Origin: a virus | DNA length: 64,000 nt | Virus record (IMG/VR): IMGVR_UViG_3300050343_000199 | Span: 62,001-126,000 of that record | Strand: one strand, 5' to 3' | Part shown: one piece after another, positions 43,737 to 49,840 of the stretch | Layout: each line of letters begins with the position of its first letter | Numbering within the stretch: position 1 is the stretch's first letter | Program-made: the position numbers and the translations under genes | Notes under the pieces: model-generated | The model's input: only the letters and a program-made list of their open reading frames with translations | What the model was told of the DNA's origin: nothing | The model's database searches: none

Positions 43737-43940
43737 AGGGGCATCTCACCCCTCAGAACTACTTGGTTAACAAGGCTAGTTTAACCCCGATCTCCCATTC
43801 AGGCAGTCGCGAGTTCGCGAGTGCGGGAGAATGCAACGATATTATTCGCTGCGGTGTCAGATGTTTTTGCATCTATGGTTTGCTTATCCAAGCAGGTTTC
43901 AGTAACACTCCTTATACCCCGTCTAAACCATGGCACCCCC
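43737..43940 (-). ncRNA. ssrA: Permuted tmRNA, coding piece (5' half of the mature molecule with tag)
   Basis: Starts GGGGGTG, which pairs with the CACCTCC of the acceptor piece, followed by ATGGTTTAGACGGGG, matching the tmRNA 5' core (TGGTTTCGACGGG). Codons 43849-43802 encode the tag ANNIVAFSRTRELATA and then TGA. Marine picocyanobacterial tags begin ANNIV or ANKIV and continue FSR. TCTCCC/GGGAGA pairs around the tag end, and a GGTTAA/TTAACC stem with AACTA/TAGTT forms a pseudoknot. GTGTTACT at 43901-43908 can pair with GGTGACAC in the acceptor piece (helix P2). The 3' end is approximate. Confidence 0.88.
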
Positions 43941-43945
43941 AGGAG

Positions 43946-44027
43946 TGGGCAGAGTTGGATTTGAACCAACGTAGGCAGAGCCAGAAGATTTACAGTCTTC
44001 CTCCTTTAACCACTCGGACATCTACCC
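43946..44027 (-). tRNA. tRNA-Tyr(GTA), inside the tmRNA intervening segment
   Basis: 82 nt. Acceptor GGGTAGA/TCTGCCC (one G-U), discriminator A, anticodon stem-loop GAAGA-CTGTAAA-TCTTC, long variable arm as expected for bacterial Tyr, and T arm with GGTTCAAATCC. It begins 2 nt after the tmRNA acceptor piece and ends 5 nt before the tmRNA coding piece. Confidence 0.93.
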
Positions 44028-44029
44028 AA

Positions 44030-44096
44030 TGGAGGTGAGGGGAATTGAACCCCTGTCCGAAATACCGGTGGTGTCACCTATTCCACAAAAGTGGAA
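44030..44096 (-). ncRNA. ssrA: Permuted tmRNA, acceptor piece (3' half of the mature molecule)
   Basis: Reads GGTATTTCGGACAGGGG then TTCAATTCCCCTCACCTCC plus A. This is the tmRNA 3' core (AATTTCGGAC...GGGTTCAA.TCCC...) with T arm and 3' acceptor strand. CACCTCC pairs with GGGGGTG at the start of the coding piece. A TTCCAC/GTGGAA hairpin opens the piece, directly after tRNA-Thr. CCA is not encoded. Gene order acceptor-then-coding is the permuted two-piece arrangement known from marine cyanobacteria. Confidence 0.88.
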
Positions 44097-44169
44097 AGCC
44101 AAACACAGGACTTGAACCTGCGACCTGATCTTTACAAAAGACCTGCTCTACCAGCTGAGCTAGTTTGGC
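44097..44169 (-). tRNA. tRNA-Thr(TGT)
   Basis: 73 nt. Acceptor GCCAAAC/GTTTGGC fully paired, D arm AGCTCAGCTGGTAGAGC, anticodon loop TTTGTAA, T arm GGTTCAAGTCC. Its first 38 nt overlap the 3' end of the CpeT-like gene. Confidence 0.92.
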
Positions 44170-44617
44170 GTTTAAACTCTAAATGTCCCCATTGAGATCC
44201 CCAGAGTTTTTTTCCAGTCTCAGGATTAATTCCTGAATCCATGACCTTGTAGTCATTATAACCTAAAATTATGCTGTTTGTCAAGTAAGTTTTAATTCCT
44301 TTCCAAAACACCCAGCAAGTACATTCAGTATTACTACCGTGATATTTGCTTCCAATCAATTCAAATAATGTATCGCATCCTTCTTTATATACACCTTTTA
44401 GGTCATAATTTTTGACGCGAATTTTTTCCCCTTCTGGGAAAATACGAATTAGAAATTTCCTATAGGGTTCTCTTTTATGAAAAGATTGGGTGCCCTCAAA
44501 CCAATCACCACCAATCCACCTATGCTTGATAATAATTCTAGCATATCTAGTAGGATATTTTAATGCCTGTTCTTTATTGTCAAAAGTACCTTCAATATAA
44601 TCATGAAAACGTGTCAT
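44132..44617 (-). CDS. cpeT: CpeT/CpcT-like protein, 3' end overlapping tRNA-Thr
   Basis: 161 residues. DYIEGTFDNKEQALKYPTRY, an FEGTQSFH...PYRKF stretch, RVKNYDLKG, TECTCWVFWKG and NPETGKKLWGSQWGHLEF follow the CpeT family in order. In cyanobacteria CpeT/CpcT attach bilins to phycobiliproteins; cyanophage copies are common. The last 13 codons, including the stop, are formed by the tRNA-Thr gene, so the C-terminus may have been replaced. A second CpeT-like gene lies 2 kb away. Confidence 0.75.
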   Translation of the reverse strand: MTRFHDYIEGTFDNKEQALKYPTRYARIIIKHRWIGGDWFEGTQSFHKREPYRKFLIRIFPEGEKIRVKNYDLKGVYKEGCDTLFELIGSKYHGSNTECTCWVFWKGIKTYLTNSIILGYNDYKVMDSGINPETGKKLWGSQWGHLEFKRQTSSAGRAGLL

Positions 44618-44897
44618 CTGGCATTAACTCTGGATTAGTCATTTCAACTGGATATAAACATGGATGTAATTCTTCAGCAATAAGATAGTCGGAATATTGA
44701 TCTACCTGCTCCATTGTAAACTCTGGATTTAATGCTGCTTCTGCTCTTATCCAAACATCTTCAAGTTCTTCCCTTTCTACTTTATCATATGTAAAAGGCA
44801 TTCCCTCAATGAAATACATTTTCACAATAACTGTGTAATTTACTGGAAATGTGCAAAAGACGTATTTTGATGTTAAATTGTATGGATGAAACGACAT
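44601..44897 (-). CDS. Hypothetical protein
   Basis: 98 residues (86 or fewer if a later Met is used). Hydrophobic beginning (KYVFCTFPVNYTVIVKMYFI), then EREELEDVWIRAEAALNPEF and YLIAEELHP. No family recognised. Overlaps the CpeT-like gene by 17 nt. Confidence 0.55.
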   Translation of the reverse strand: MSFHPYNLTSKYVFCTFPVNYTVIVKMYFIEGMPFTYDKVEREELEDVWIRAEAALNPEFTMEQVDQYSDYLIAEELHPCLYPVEMTNPELMPDDTFS

Positions 44898-44942
44898 CGT
44901 ATTGCTTCTGCTTGTCGTATTTATGGTGATATCAACTCATTT

Positions 44943-45131
44943 TCATTCTCCATATTCTTTTTTGAGTTTGAAATACAGTTTGTAATAGGGTTTTTTCATT
45001 TGATCAATAGTATTCATGTCTTCTTCAAACCCCATCCATTTACAGAGTTGATATGATCCTTCTAATTCACTAATCAACCTTAAAATATTAGCAGGATGCT
45101 TCTCAAGTCCACCAAAATCATACTTAGACAT
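44943..45131 (-). CDS. Small hypothetical protein
   Basis: 62 residues, helical (NILRLISELEGSYQLCKWMG, then KKPYYKLYFKLKKEYGE). No family recognised. Lies between tRNA-Leu and the CpeT-like operon. Confidence 0.6.
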   Translation of the reverse strand: MSKYDFGGLEKHPANILRLISELEGSYQLCKWMGFEEDMNTIDQMKKPYYKLYFKLKKEYGE

Positions 45132-45147
45132 AGTTTATTATTAATAA

Positions 45148-45232
45148 TAGGAGTAGGGAGACTTGAACTCCCACGAGCATAATGCTCAACAGATTTTAAG
45201 TCTGGTGTGTCTACCGATTCCACCATACTCCC
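45148..45232 (-). tRNA. tRNA-Leu(TAA)
   Basis: 85 nt, with the long variable arm of Leu tRNAs (GAGCATTATGCTC). Acceptor GGGAGTA/TACTCCT with a terminal G-U. Anticodon loop CTTAAAA, with one mismatch at the base of the anticodon stem. T arm GAGTTCAAGTCTC. Confidence 0.9.
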
Positions 45233-45235
45233 GAA

Positions 45236-45308
45236 TGCAGGTTGTGGGAGTTGAACCCACTTTAGCCGCTTTATGAGAACGGTGCATTTACCAAATTGCT
45301 AAACCTGC
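45236..45308 (-). tRNA. tRNA with CAT anticodon (Met, possibly Ile)
   Basis: 73 nt. Acceptor GCAGGTT/AACCTGC, discriminator A, anticodon stem-loop CCGTT-CTCATAA-AGCGG, T arm GGGTTCAACTCCC. Elongator Met is likeliest; lysidine-modified Ile cannot be excluded from sequence alone. Confidence 0.9.
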
Positions 45309-45313
45309 TATAG

Positions 45314-45601
45314 TCACAGATCAATCTCAAGTTGTAGTTTACGTTCTTCCTCTATCCTATTATGCTCTGCCCACATCTCAGCAACCATATCTACAGGTTC
45401 TGGTGTCTGATAAGGTGGTGATGGTTGTGATTGCCACTCATCAATCGTTTCTTGTGTAGGGACAGTAATTCGGAAAGGAATATCTTCCTCCACAAACTCA
45501 TTATTCATATCAATATATGTCTGAGGAGTAATCTTAACCTGTTTAGGTTTATGCATCTTCTGATATTGATTAGCACCCAAGTTGTCTAGAAAATCATTCA
45601 T
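45314..45601 (-). CDS. Hypothetical protein
   Basis: 95 residues. QMHKPKQVKITPQTYIDMN-like start, EDIPFRITVPTQETIDEWQS, proline-rich turn, C-terminal helix (EMWAEHNRIEEERKLQL). No family recognised. ATGA-coupled to the gene upstream; ends just before tRNA-Met. Confidence 0.6.
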   Translation of the reverse strand: MNDFLDNLGANQYQKMHKPKQVKITPQTYIDMNNEFVEEDIPFRITVPTQETIDEWQSQPSPPYQTPEPVDMVAEMWAEHNRIEEERKLQLEIDL

Positions 45602-45897
45602 AATGTTCGTTCTAATCTATTTGTTGCTTGATCTGGGAAGTCTCTAGGTCTACTATCAGTAGCATTGTCAGTCTTAGGAGAACCTTCGTTCGCCTTCATA
45701 GTATGCTGATAGTTTGGTCGTGGGTATCTCATATAGAATGGATCAGGCATCCAGTATGTTACCTGCCATTCTTGTTCGGGACATAGTTCAAGATGCTTCT
45801 CTACACTATGAGAAAAACTACCGAGTTGAATATAACCATCATGAGTGATGCATCTGCCATTGCCAGCATCAACCAGGAACATCATCTTGCTACTCAT
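45598..45897 (-). CDS. Hypothetical protein
   Basis: 99 residues. MMFLVDAGNGRCITHDGYIQ, CPEQEWQVTYWMPDPFY, then a disordered tail rich in Asn, Arg and Asp. No family recognised. Coupled by ATGA to the small gene upstream. Confidence 0.6.
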   Translation of the reverse strand: MSSKMMFLVDAGNGRCITHDGYIQLGSFSHSVEKHLELCPEQEWQVTYWMPDPFYMRYPRPNYQHTMKANEGSPKTDNATDSRPRDFPDQATNRLERTL

Positions 45898-46025
45898 AGC
45901 ATTTCTTGCTCTGGGTTAAGATTTTTCACAAATTGCACAGGATCCTTTTCGGACTTATGTACCCAATGATAGCGCATCATCTCAAAAATGGGATCCCATG
46001 TGGCGACACAGACATAATCCTTCAT
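45894..46025 (-). CDS. Small hypothetical protein
   Basis: 43 residues (KDYVCVATWDPIFEMMRYHW then SEKDPVQFVKNLNPEQEML). Overlaps both neighbours by 4 nt. No family recognised. Confidence 0.6.
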   Translation of the reverse strand: MKDYVCVATWDPIFEMMRYHWVHKSEKDPVQFVKNLNPEQEML

Positions 46026-46126
46026 GTATACCTCGCTGCAAGCTCTTTAAGTTCTTTCACTGTCAGTTTATTTAACTGCTCAGTAAAATGATCTAATAGC
46101 AATTGCTTATATTGTTTCTTAGTCAT
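46022..46126 (-). CDS. Very small helical protein
   Basis: 34 residues, basic amphipathic helix (KKQYKQLLLDHFTEQLNKL). Follows the second CpeT-like gene without a gap. No family recognised. Confidence 0.5.
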   Translation of the reverse strand: MTKKQYKQLLLDHFTEQLNKLTVKELKELAARYT

Positions 46127-46600
46127 TTAAACACAGATAGGTCCTTCGGATTTTTGAAATTCGTAAATTACATTACTACCCCATATGACTTTATCGTTCT
46201 TCCATCCTTGATCTCTACTCTTGTAAACTTCACCATTAAATTCTACCACACTTTTGAGTTCTCCGCCATTAATTATGCATTTATTTGTAGCAACAGAACC
46301 TTTATAGAATATACCATTAGGTTTAAATATCATATCACAACATTTATTGCGCTCTTTCCAATCAGGAGACCAGTTTTCAACTACAATTTGATCCGAATCA
46401 TCTTGAATACGATGCCATCTCTGTCGGTAAGGATTTTCTTCCCCCAGATACTGATACCACTGCTTTGATTTAAATTCAAGTTCTCCTATACGTTCCCAAG
46501 TAAGTTTGATGTGTGCATACTTTGCCGGGTTACCAGCAGCTTGATACCAATTATCATAGAACCCCTCCAATTTATCACAAAAATCTTCAATGTTTATCAT
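46127..46600 (-). CDS. cpeT: CpeT/CpcT-like protein (second copy)
   Basis: 157 residues from ATG 46600. KLEGFYDNWYQAAGNPAKYA, WYQYLGEENPYRQRWHRI, CDMIFKPNGIFYKGSVATNK, GWKNDKVIWGSNVIYEF correspond segment by segment to the CpeT pattern, but the protein is diverged from the copy at 44132. Start overlaps the glutaredoxin-like gene by 14 nt. Inferred role in phycobilisome or bilin handling during infection. Confidence 0.7.
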   Translation of the reverse strand: MINIEDFCDKLEGFYDNWYQAAGNPAKYAHIKLTWERIGELEFKSKQWYQYLGEENPYRQRWHRIQDDSDQIVVENWSPDWKERNKCCDMIFKPNGIFYKGSVATNKCIINGGELKSVVEFNGEVYKSRDQGWKNDKVIWGSNVIYEFQKSEGPICV

Positions 46601-46829
46601 AACCAATACTACCAAGATAATGTAATGTGTCTTTCATGCTACCAATATGTTTATTACCGATAGCAACCTGAGGATATGTTGCATCAGATCCAAATTCCAT
46701 TTGAAATTGTTGCTGAGTAAAATGATTCCCTAGTACGTATTCATGGAATTCAGTACTAACAGATCTTAAGAGCATTCCTATACGTTCGCATTCTTGATTA
46801 CTATTACTGTAAATTACTGCTGTTGTCAT
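46587..46829 (-). CDS. Glutaredoxin-like protein lacking the first active-site Cys
   Basis: 80 residues. AVIYSNSNQECERIGMLLRS replaces the usual active-site strand and helix. The C-P-Y-C motif is N11-Q-E-C14, so only the resolving position keeps Cys. ATYPQVAIGNKHIGSMKDTL is the canonical cis-Pro and GG/GS glutathione-binding end of glutaredoxins. Dithiol activity is unlikely; glutathione binding or ribonucleotide reductase interaction may remain. Confidence 0.7.
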   Translation of the reverse strand: MTTAVIYSNSNQECERIGMLLRSVSTEFHEYVLGNHFTQQQFQMEFGSDATYPQVAIGNKHIGSMKDTLHYLGSIGYDKH

Positions 46830-47001
46830 AGTTAATTACAATTTGTCGTGAAACTTCTCCCTTGCTATTTACCAAGAGTTTTTTTTCTAATGTTCCATTT
46901 AGAATATTGCGAACATTTTCCAATTGATGTTCAATTATAAAGTTTTTAAACCCATCATCCATCCAAGATTTATTAGATCCTGGTGTATTGAAATCTTCCA
47001 T
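46804..47001 (-). CDS. Small hypothetical protein
   Basis: 65 residues. NFIIEHQLENVRNILNGTLE helix and a beta end (SRQIVINYD). No family recognised. Overlaps the glutaredoxin-like gene by 26 nt. Confidence 0.55.
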   Translation of the reverse strand: MEDFNTPGSNKSWMDDGFKNFIIEHQLENVRNILNGTLEKKLLVNSKGEVSRQIVINYDNSSNLQ

Positions 47002-47002
47002 G

Positions 47003-47530
47003 TTAAATCCAATCAGGTTTGCGGTCTGGGATACGAAGATAGTTATCTTTTACCCATGGTTTAGATGAAATATACATCTTATACTTATCGTAAATATCAA
47101 TACCTTCATCGTATTTAAACTCATCAGGTCCTGCAAATACAAAAGGTTTAGGACCCTTCCCACTGCGACCTTGTGGGTCTGCTGTAGGAAGTATCTCCTT
47201 TGCTGCTAGAAGCGTCTTCTGGCAGGTGTGAACTTTACCATAGCGAGCAGTATACTCATCACACATAGCAAGACCATGTGCGAGTAACCACTGCCAGTTG
47301 GTTACAAACTCATTCGCCCAAATAGTACAAGGGTGATTACGAAAAGCACCCTTCTCAGTAGCATAAGGAGTACCGTCTGCTTTAGGAAGAGTACCGAAGT
47401 TATGTCCCCATTTGTCTGAGCATACAATAGCAAGCATCTGGCAAGTCTCTAGGGGCATCTTGACAATGTGCTTGTCAGGGAGAACCACAGCAGACTTATA
47501 TGGACTAGGATCAGTTACAAAGATATTCAT
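47003..47530 (-). CDS. Conserved phage protein of unknown function
   Basis: 175 residues. The opening (MNIFVTDPSPYKSAVVLPDK, then HIVKMPLETCQML) is a signature I recognise from many T4-like and other marine phages, where it is annotated as hypothetical. Conserved His, Lys and Trp (HPCTIWANEFVTNWQWLLAH) could form an active site. Function not assigned. Overlaps the membrane-protein gene by 4 nt. Confidence 0.7.
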   Translation of the reverse strand: MNIFVTDPSPYKSAVVLPDKHIVKMPLETCQMLAIVCSDKWGHNFGTLPKADGTPYATEKGAFRNHPCTIWANEFVTNWQWLLAHGLAMCDEYTARYGKVHTCQKTLLAAKEILPTADPQGRSGKGPKPFVFAGPDEFKYDEGIDIYDKYKMYISSKPWVKDNYLRIPDRKPDWI

Positions 47531-47733
47531 ATCAATTTAGATAGCGAGATGCATAACAAGAATACTAACATTATAACTACGTCCCAAGATCTTGTCTTTA
47601 TAAAGTAAGGAACTGAAATAAGATCTGCAACGAAGTGTGCGCCCACACCAATTAATACATTTACATGAAGGACAATGAAGTAGGCAACAATAACAAGAGC
47701 ACTACCTATGATCCTTAAACGAACTACATTCAT
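47527..47733 (-). CDS. Small membrane protein, two transmembrane helices
   Basis: 68 residues from ATG 47733. Hydrophobic spans IIGSALVIVAYFIVLHVNVL and VVIMLVFLLCISLSKLI separated by a short loop. No family recognised. Confidence 0.6.
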   Translation of the reverse strand: MNVVRLRIIGSALVIVAYFIVLHVNVLIGVGAHFVADLISVPYFIKTRSWDVVIMLVFLLCISLSKLI

Positions 47734-47751
47734 AATATTAGTATAACTCAA

Positions 47752-48066
47752 TTAGTCACGCTGACGCCAATCATCAGGTTTATCTTGCTGAAACCATTCT
47801 AGCATATCATCAGCACTTGTAAACCCCTTCTTATGTTTGGATGGGTCGGGATCTCCTAGTCCCATCCTATTCAGAAAATCGTCTGTGCTACCGTCTTCAA
47901 TTTCCTGAGAAGATTGTCTTCGTGCTTGCTGTAACCAATCACGAGCAGTAGTATGACTCTTTGCCAATTTCTCTGCCCAAATCATATCATCTAATTTTAC
48001 CTCTTCACCATTCGCAATACATTTACAAATAAACTCCATTCGCAGTCGGTATTTTGTAGACAGCAT
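47752..48066 (-). CDS. Hypothetical protein
   Basis: 104 residues. Helical start (KYRLRMEFICKCIANGEEV, DDMIWAEKLAKSHTTARDWL) and an acidic, likely disordered end. No family recognised; resembles small cyanophage proteins with an AEKLA-S---AR-wL helix. Confidence 0.6.
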   Translation of the reverse strand: MLSTKYRLRMEFICKCIANGEEVKLDDMIWAEKLAKSHTTARDWLQQARRQSSQEIEDGSTDDFLNRMGLGDPDPSKHKKGFTSADDMLEWFQQDKPDDWRQRD

Positions 48067-48101
48067 AAAACCTAGATCACACCTGGTTTATTTAGAAGCA
48101 T

Positions 48102-48127
48102 AAAAAAAGAGGACCCGAAGGTCCTCT
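48102..48127 (-). terminator. Rho-independent terminator after the beta-barrel gene
   Basis: AGAGGACC-TTCG-GGTCCTCT stem with a stable UUCG tetraloop followed by seven T on the minus strand, 17 nt past the stop at 48144. Confidence 0.9.
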
Positions 48128-48143
48128 CAGTTATGTCAGGAGA

Positions 48144-48515
48144 TCAGAAGGAATACTTCAATCCCAATTTTGTTCCATAACCGCGATCAACGTCGCTATC
48201 ACCTGAACCAACGAACGAGACTTCGCCATATGCACCCAGAGCATCGCTCAAGGAGATACCAACGCCTGCCTTACCTGAAGGAACGGTGTCGCTCTCAGCA
48301 CCGTCAGGAGCAACTACGCTAGCGCCGCCTTGGACATAGTATGATGCAGAGTCACCTAGTGCGCCTTCGTAACCTACGTGAAGGTCTGTGGCAGTTCCGG
48401 AGTAGTCGGATCCAGTCCATCCTGAGTTGGCTTCTACGTTAACGTAGGGTCCGGCGAATGCAGCACCAGCAGAGACGGACAGGGCAGCGGTTGCTGCAAA
48501 TACAGATTTGATCAT
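48144..48515 (-). CDS. Secreted small beta-barrel (porin-like) protein
   Basis: 123 residues. A signal peptide (SVFAATAALSVSAGAAFA before GPYVN) precedes alternating beta strands (TATDLHVGYEGALGDSASYY, GKAGVGISLSDALGAYGEVS) and a C-terminal aromatic residue (KLGLKYSF) typical of outer-membrane proteins. It carries its own sigma70-type promoter and a perfect terminator, unlike its neighbours. Probably expressed early and inserted in the host envelope; receptor masking or permeability change is inference. Confidence 0.7.
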   Translation of the reverse strand: MIKSVFAATAALSVSAGAAFAGPYVNVEANSGWTGSDYSGTATDLHVGYEGALGDSASYYVQGGASVVAPDGAESDTVPSGKAGVGISLSDALGAYGEVSFVGSGDSDVDRGYGTKLGLKYSF

Positions 48516-48595
48516 TTTGTTTAATTACCTTTTAGTTTACTTGTGGAGTGATTACCCACAGATGTTGGATTGAGTTGTCCCAATCGCTTGTACAG

Positions 48596-48624
48596 ATTGT
48601 AGCACATGTTGCGATGCGCGTCAA
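48596..48624 (-). promoter_or_regulatory. Strong sigma70 promoter TTGACG-17-TACAAT
   Basis: -35 TTGACG at 48619-48624, 17-nt spacer, -10 TACAAT at 48596-48601. It drives the beta-barrel gene through a leader of about 75 nt. Confidence 0.75.
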
Positions 48625-48683
48625 GTGGTATGTGCGATTAATTGAGGCACTTCCCTGATTTGCTACAAGAGTAATTTAGCATG

Positions 48684-48707
48684 AAAAAGGGGAGTTTCAA
48701 CCCCCCC
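48684..48707 (-). terminator. Rho-independent terminator after the spike operon
   Basis: GGGGGG/CTCCCC stem (one G-U) and TTTTT on the minus strand, about 50 nt past the stop at 48759. A TGGCACA lies just before it at 48709-48715. Confidence 0.7.
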
Positions 48708-48758
48708 TTGTGCCAGTTGGCGATACGGATATCCGATGAATGTGATAACTTTAACTTA

Positions 48759-49832
48759 TCAATTCAGGTATATCAACAGTCCTTTAACATTAACGTTACC
48801 TTTCATTGCTGTGATATCAACATTTCCTGTACCTGTCAGGATACTCGCACCAGTGCCGGAAATCATTGTTAAAAGAGTTGTAGAAGTGATAGTAGCAGCA
48901 TTACTTGCTTGTGTAAGTGGTCCTACTGCAGTAATATTAGTAAATGCTGCGCTCGTAAGAGTTAATCCACCAGCAACAGTTTTCATACCAATAGTACTCA
49001 CCGGATCTTTAATTAATCCAAGAGGTTGTTTAACTCCCAGAGCAATCATTTCTATTGCTCCACCGGCACCCAGAGAGATATCTCCAGCCGCCTTAATATT
49101 CATATGTCCAGGTGATATGACATTAACTGATGCACGAGGATCATACTGAAGACTCACTTCTTCACTAATAATATCTGATTTTTGTCCTGCGACTAAACCG
49201 ACTCTAGTACCACAGGTTTCCGTAATTTGCCCAGCATTGATACGAAGTTCTCCACCACCATTAGGACCTGCTTGAATAAGAACAGAAGATTTACCAATCA
49301 AAGATAAAACATCTGCTGCTTCTAAAACTATATTAGTTCCTTTAATTCTTACTTCACCATGGACTTCTGTAATACAATCGCCATAACATATTTCAGATTT
49401 TGCTGTTTCATTTTTACCTGCTGTAGAAGATTCCTTAGATCCTCCACCTTCTGTTGAAGAATTGGAATTTCCAGTGTATTGAGCAACTAAGGAACCACTT
49501 TTAATTAGTTGACCACCCTTGGAATTGACAATAAATCTGCCACCACATGCTTTACCATTTCCACCAGAACCACTAAGCATCATGATATCTCCATTCTCTT
49601 GAATAGAGATTCCCATACCATTTAACTTATTGCGAATTTCAAGGTCTCCACCATCATCCGTCAATGTATAACGTTTACCCGCAACTAGTACAGTAATTTC
49701 AGTTGAAACAGGTCCTTGATCTTCATTAGGAGTTGATGGTTCTACAGGTGTTTTTCCATCATAAGATCGTTGAGTTGGAGCTCCAGGTGCCCTCAAGTCA
49801 TCACCAAGTTTTTGATCAAATGTTTTTGCCAT
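48759..49832 (-). CDS. Baseplate central spike / gp5 C-terminal-like beta-helix protein
   Basis: 357 residues from ATG 49832. After a proline-rich linker, short beta repeats dominate from residue 60 on (VRIKGTNIVLEAADVLSLIG, GELRINAGQITETCG, HMNIKAAGDISLGAG, GNVDITAMKGNVNVKG), as in the triple-stranded beta-helix of T4 gp5 and phage spike proteins. It follows the gp5-like hub gene directly. Inferred membrane-piercing needle, expressed as a separate polypeptide. Confidence 0.65.
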   Translation of the reverse strand: MAKTFDQKLGDDLRAPGAPTQRSYDGKTPVEPSTPNEDQGPVSTEITVLVAGKRYTLTDDGGDLEIRNKLNGMGISIQENGDIMMLSGSGGNGKACGGRFIVNSKGGQLIKSGSLVAQYTGNSNSSTEGGGSKESSTAGKNETAKSEICYGDCITEVHGEVRIKGTNIVLEAADVLSLIGKSSVLIQAGPNGGGELRINAGQITETCGTRVGLVAGQKSDIISEEVSLQYDPRASVNVISPGHMNIKAAGDISLGAGGAIEMIALGVKQPLGLIKDPVSTIGMKTVAGGLTLTSAAFTNITAVGPLTQASNAATITSTTLLTMISGTGASILTGTGNVDITAMKGNVNVKGLLIYLN

Positions 49833-49840
49833 AATTACTC

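Noticed and set aside
43737-44096. One-piece tmRNA
   Set aside because: The T arm and 3' acceptor strand lie upstream of the tag-coding part, and no second T arm follows the tag, so only the permuted form fits.
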